6,804 nucleotides of DNA, taken from Acidobacteria subdivision 2 bacterium RH1 MAG20. Lineage in GTDB: Bacteria; Acidobacteriota; Terriglobia; Terriglobales; Acidobacteriaceae. The notes beneath the pieces are model-generated. The model saw nothing but the letters and a program-made list of their open reading frames with translations. It was not told the DNA's origin and searched no databases. Numbering within the stretch: position 1 is the stretch's first letter; each line of letters opens with the position of its first letter. Positions 3,872 through 6,804 of this stretch are shown here, piece by piece. The stretch lies in assembly GCA_002197545.1 (NCBI GenBank), contig NFUO01000540.1, positions 1 to 6,804 of the forward strand, read 5' to 3'. A program made the translations under genes and the position numbers.

Positions 3872-6118
3872 ATGGCTGAATTTACGCATTTGCATTTGCA
3901 TACGGAGTACTCGCTGCTGGACGGGGCGTGCGATGTGCACAAGCTGATGGACCGTGTGGCCAAGCTGGGCCAGAAGTCGGTGGCGATGACCGACCACGGG
4001 AACATCTACGGCGCGGTGCACTTTTTCAACGCGGCGAAGGAGAAGGGCATTAAGCCGATTCTGGGCTGCGAGCTGTATGTGTGCAAGGCGGAGGATCATC
4101 GGGCCGAGACGCCGAACCGCCCCAGCGACAAGGACCTGTCGCCGGGGGCCCCGCGCGGATCGGAATATAACCACCTGCTGGTGCTGGCCGAGAGCGAGGA
4201 GGGGTACAGGAACCTGATCCGGCTGACGAGCGAGGCGAGCCTGCACGGGTTCTATCGCAAGCCGCGGGTGAGCAAGCGCTATCTGGCCGAGCATGCGAAG
4301 GGGCTGATCGGCTTCAGCGGCTGCCTGAGCGGCGAGCTGTGCGAGGAGCTGATGGCCGGCCGCTATGAGAAGGCCAAGGGCGTGGCGCAGCAGTATGAGG
4401 ACATCTTTGGGCGGGGGAATTTCTACCTGGAGATTCAGGACCAGGGGCTCAAGCAGGAGCAGCAGATTCAGGCGGAGCTTTTCCGGCTGGAAAAGGAGCT
4501 GGAGATTCCGCTGGTGCTGACCAACGACTCGCATTACCTGTGCGGCGAGGACCATCATGCGCACGACGTGATGCTGTGCGTGCAGACCGGCGCGAAGGTG
4601 CATGACGCGGAGCGATTCCGGTTCGACAGTGACCAGTTTTTTGTGAAGAGCGCCGACGAGATGGGAAGGCTGTTTCCGGACCAGCCGGGCGTGATGCAGC
4701 GGACGATGGAGATTGCCGAGCGATGCCACTTCAAGCTGCATCCGGTGAAGAATCCCTTTCCGCAGTTCGCGGTGCCGGAAGGGTACACCATCGACAGCTA
4801 CTTTGAGCAGGTGTGCCGCGAGGGATACAAGAAGCGATTGGAGACGGCGATTCGGCACCTGGAGAGCCGCGGCCTGCTGCGCAGCCCGGTTCACGAGTAC
4901 GATGCGCGGCTGGAGCGCGAGCTGGAGACGATCAAGCAGATGAAGTACGCGGGATATTTCCTGATTGTGTGGGACTTCATCAAGTACGCGCGGGACCATG
5001 GAATTCCGGTGGGGCCGGGGCGCGGATCGGCGGCCGGCTCGCTGGTGGCCTACGTGATGGAAATTACAAATATCGACCCGCTGCAGAATGTGCTGCTGTT
5101 TGAGCGCTTCCTGAACCCGGAGCGCGTGTCGATGCCGGATATCGACGTGGATTTTTGCATGAACCGTCGCGGCGAGGTGATTGACTACGTGACGCGGAAG
5201 TACGGGCGTGAGCAGGTGGCGCAGATTATCACGTTCAACACGATGGCGGCGAAGGCCTCCATCAAGGATTGCGGGCGCGCACTGGATATGCCCTACGGCG
5301 ACGTGGACCGGATTGCGAAGCTGGTGCCTTCGACGATTGGGATGACGCTGGAAAAGGCGCTGGAGGAGAGCCCGGATCTGCGCCAGGCGTATGACAACGA
5401 CAAGCAGGTTCGCGAGCTGATTGACACGGCGAAGAAGCTGGAAGGGCTGGTGCGCGGGCAGGGTGTGCATGCGGCCGGCGTGGTGATTGCGCCGCGACCG
5501 CTGACGGAGCTGGTGCCCGTGGCGCGGACCAAGAACGACGAAATTGTGACCGCCTATGACATGAAGGCGGTGGAGAAGATGGGCCTGCTGAAGATGGATT
5601 TCCTGGGCCTGACGACGCTGACGGTGATCGCCGATTGCCTGAAGCTGATTGCGCAGAGCCGGGCAGAGACGCTGGACATCGAGACGATTGCGCTGAACGA
5701 CGAGGAGACTTACAAGAAGGTCTTCTACACCGCGCTGACCTCGGGGATTTTCCAGTTCGAGTCGGGCGGGATGCGCGACGTACTGCGGCGGTACAAGCCG
5801 GATTCAGTGGAGGACCTGACCGCGCTGAACGCGCTGTACCGGCCGGGACCGATCCAGGGCGGTATGATCGACGACTTTATTGAGCGCAAGCTGGGGCGGC
5901 GCAAGGTGGAGTACATGCTGCCGGAGTTGGAAGGGATATTGAAAGAGACACTGGGCGTGATTGTGTATCAGGAACAGGTGATGCAGATTGCGAACGTGGT
6001 GGCCAGCTACAGCCTGGGCGAAGCGGACCTGCTGCGCCGCGATGGGCAAGAAAAATGCCGCGGAGATGGCCAAGCAGCGCGAGCGCTTTATGGAAGGTGC
6101 TGCGGCGCGTGGCACTAA
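3872..6118 (+). CDS. dnaE: DNA polymerase III alpha subunit, N-terminal 723 residues plus out-of-frame tail
   Basis: The replicative DNA polymerase (family C, DnaE1 type), which extends DNA in the cytoplasmic holoenzyme. The PHP domain (about 1-290) opens with THLHLHTEYSLLDG and keeps a full set of metal-ligand positions: H8, H10, D17, H42, E67, H101, C151, D219, H221. In the palm, GPGRGSAAGS (381-390) binds incoming nucleotide, PDIDVDF (422-428) supplies catalytic D423 and D425, and D576 of KMDFLGL is the third catalytic aspartate. Fingers motifs include IFQFES and YRPGPI. The true sequence runs to R723 (base 6040). The last 25 residues are out of frame, ending at TAA 6116-6118. The correct continuation lies in the +1 frame from 6042. 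Comparison with the family motif LRRAMGKK indicates loss of two bases (CG) from the Ala codon. The start is fixed by the canonical N-terminus. Sequencing error and true mutation cannot be told apart here. Confidence 0.93.
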   Translation: MAEFTHLHLHTEYSLLDGACDVHKLMDRVAKLGQKSVAMTDHGNIYGAVHFFNAAKEKGIKPILGCELYVCKAEDHRAETPNRPSDKDLSPGAPRGSEYNHLLVLAESEEGYRNLIRLTSEASLHGFYRKPRVSKRYLAEHAKGLIGFSGCLSGELCEELMAGRYEKAKGVAQQYEDIFGRGNFYLEIQDQGLKQEQQIQAELFRLEKELEIPLVLTNDSHYLCGEDHHAHDVMLCVQTGAKVHDAERFRFDSDQFFVKSADEMGRLFPDQPGVMQRTMEIAERCHFKLHPVKNPFPQFAVPEGYTIDSYFEQVCREGYKKRLETAIRHLESRGLLRSPVHEYDARLERELETIKQMKYAGYFLIVWDFIKYARDHGIPVGPGRGSAAGSLVAYVMEITNIDPLQNVLLFERFLNPERVSMPDIDVDFCMNRRGEVIDYVTRKYGREQVAQIITFNTMAAKASIKDCGRALDMPYGDVDRIAKLVPSTIGMTLEKALEESPDLRQAYDNDKQVRELIDTAKKLEGLVRGQGVHAAGVVIAPRPLTELVPVARTKNDEIVTAYDMKAVEKMGLLKMDFLGLTTLTVIADCLKLIAQSRAETLDIETIALNDEETYKKVFYTALTSGIFQFESGGMRDVLRRYKPDSVEDLTALNALYRPGPIQGGMIDDFIERKLGRRKVEYMLPELEGILKETLGVIVYQEQVMQIANVVASYSLGEADLLRRDGQEKCRGDGQAARALYGRCCGAWH

Positions 6119-6804
6119 GAAGGATGTGGCGGGCGGGCTGTTTTTTCAGATGGAGAAGTTTGCCGGGTATGGATTCAACAAGTCGCACTCGGCGGCCTAT
6201 GCGCTGCTGGCTTATCAGACCGCGTATTTGAAGACGCATTATCCGGTGGAGTTTATGGCGGCGCTGCTGACGAGCGAAACGTCGAAGCCGGAAAACGTGG
6301 TCAAGTACATCGGCGAGTGCAGAGAGATGGGCATTGCCGTGGAGCCGCCGGATGTGCAGGTGAGCGGTGCGCAGTTCACGCCGCATGGAAATGCGATTCG
6401 CTTTGGCTTGGCTGCGGTGAAGAACGTGGGCGGCAATGCGATTGAGTCGATTGTGAGCGCGCGCGCGGAGGTGGGCGGGCGATTCGAAAGCCTTTGGGAG
6501 TTCTGCGAGAAGGTGGACCTGCGCGTGATGAACAAGCGCGTGATTGAGTCGCTGATTAAAGCGGGAGCTCTTGACTCGCTTGGGCAGCGCGGGCCGCTGA
6601 TGGCCGCAGTGGACAAGGCGATGGAGCGCGCACAGAAGGCGCAGCGCGATGCGGCGCAGGGACAGACTGGCTTGTTTGGGCTGTTCAACGAGGAGACGGG
6701 CGCGGCGAAGAAAGGCGACGATTTGCCGAAGGTGGCGGACTGGGAAGAGAGCGAGCGGCTGGCGAATGAAAAGGAAGTGCTTGGGTTTTTTGTGTCGGGG
6801 CATC
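6042..6804 (+). CDS. dnaE: dnaE continuation in the shifted frame (3' part, cut by window edge)
   Basis: From ATG 6042, which encodes the Met of MGKKNAAEMAKQRERF, the frame stays open to the window end, giving 254 residues of normal DnaE sequence. It contains the rest of the fingers (GYGFNKSHSAAYALLAYQTA, then LKTHYPVEFMAALL), the helix-hairpin-helix region (FESLWEFCEKVDLRVMNKRV, then IESLIKAGALDSLG), and QTGLF at 6663-6677, which sits where the internal sliding-clamp-binding motif lies in E. coli DnaE (QADMF). The window ends within the conserved EKEVLGFFVSGH(P). About 200 residues, covering the OB fold and tau-binding C-terminal domain, should follow. ATG 6042 is an internal Met, not a natural start. 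Without a frame correction this half would not be made together with the N-terminal half. The absence of further stops or shifts argues against long-standing decay. Confidence 0.9.
   Translation, partial: MGKKNAAEMAKQRERFMEGAAARGTKKDVAGGLFFQMEKFAGYGFNKSHSAAYALLAYQTAYLKTHYPVEFMAALLTSETSKPENVVKYIGECREMGIAVEPPDVQVSGAQFTPHGNAIRFGLAAVKNVGGNAIESIVSARAEVGGRFESLWEFCEKVDLRVMNKRVIESLIKAGALDSLGQRGPLMAAVDKAMERAQKAQRDAAQGQTGLFGLFNEETGAAKKGDDLPKVADWEESERLANEKEVLGFFVSGH

Noticed and set aside
3758..5470. A 570-codon open frame on the minus strand
   Set aside because: It lies wholly antisense to the dnaE PHP and palm domains. Its product is rich in Leu, Arg, His and Gln, the usual result of reading GC-rich coding DNA backwards, with no recognisable domain. 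The plus strand has clear catalytic motifs.
6035..6060. Programmed +1 frameshifting in dnaE
   Set aside because: There is no slippery site: the shift must occur at CGC CGC G, before the A-run at 6050-6055, and no stop or rare codon sits there to cause a pause. The missing Ala codon bases point to a two-base deletion or a read error instead.
5877..6803. A 308-codon open frame on the minus strand
   Set aside because: It is antisense to the DnaE fingers and clamp-binding regions, again with His/Arg/Leu-rich nonsense composition and no family features.

Overview
The window most resembles a chromosomal segment from an acidobacterium of the class Terriglobia. This is inferred from family content and style: a DUF2934 protein, a DUF202 membrane protein, an RHS core of the kind common in that group, a DnaE1-type polymerase, GC-rich coding DNA, and GGGCACCC-type motifs scattered between genes. 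No rRNA, tRNA, CRISPR array or recognisable insertion sequence is present.

Layout. (1) Bases 1-720 carry two very small plus-strand genes, a DUF2934 protein and a protein with paired CxxC and HxxxC motifs. Each has a visible ribosome-binding site, and they probably form one operon. (2) Bases 660-850 hold the 3' end of an unrecognised minus-strand gene, without a start. (3) Bases 952-1332 encode a complete three-helix DUF202 membrane protein. (4) Bases 1333-2060 are a decay zone: several copies of a short GC-rich repeat, a perfect 11-bp hairpin, a possible gene tail, and the 5' half of a ChbG/HpnK-like deacetylase gene whose homology stops exactly at a repeat copy. (5) Bases 2171-3848, minus strand, hold the C-terminal part of an RHS protein. 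Its GC-rich core ends at the conserved PxxxxDPxGL motif and is followed by a lower-GC variable tip. The next gene overlaps it by 8 bases and encodes a four-helix membrane protein, which is the usual arrangement of a polymorphic toxin tip with its immunity gene. (6) Bases 3872-6804, plus strand, are dnaE, the replicative polymerase alpha subunit. It is interrupted by a frame change at about base 6041 and cut by the window edge before its last ~200 residues.

The best candidate for a new system is the RHS tip plus membrane protein pair. The tip is rich in Gly and Ala with hydrophobic stretches, has no recognisable nuclease motif, and its partner is a polytopic membrane protein. A membrane-targeting toxin with a membrane immunity protein is a reasonable hypothesis, unproven here. 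The copy has lost most of the usual RHS N-terminus and lies about 85 bases from the dnaE start, so it may be an orphan tip left by recombination.

The other genes show no clear functional link. The region reads as an essential replication gene flanked by accessory, partly degraded DNA.
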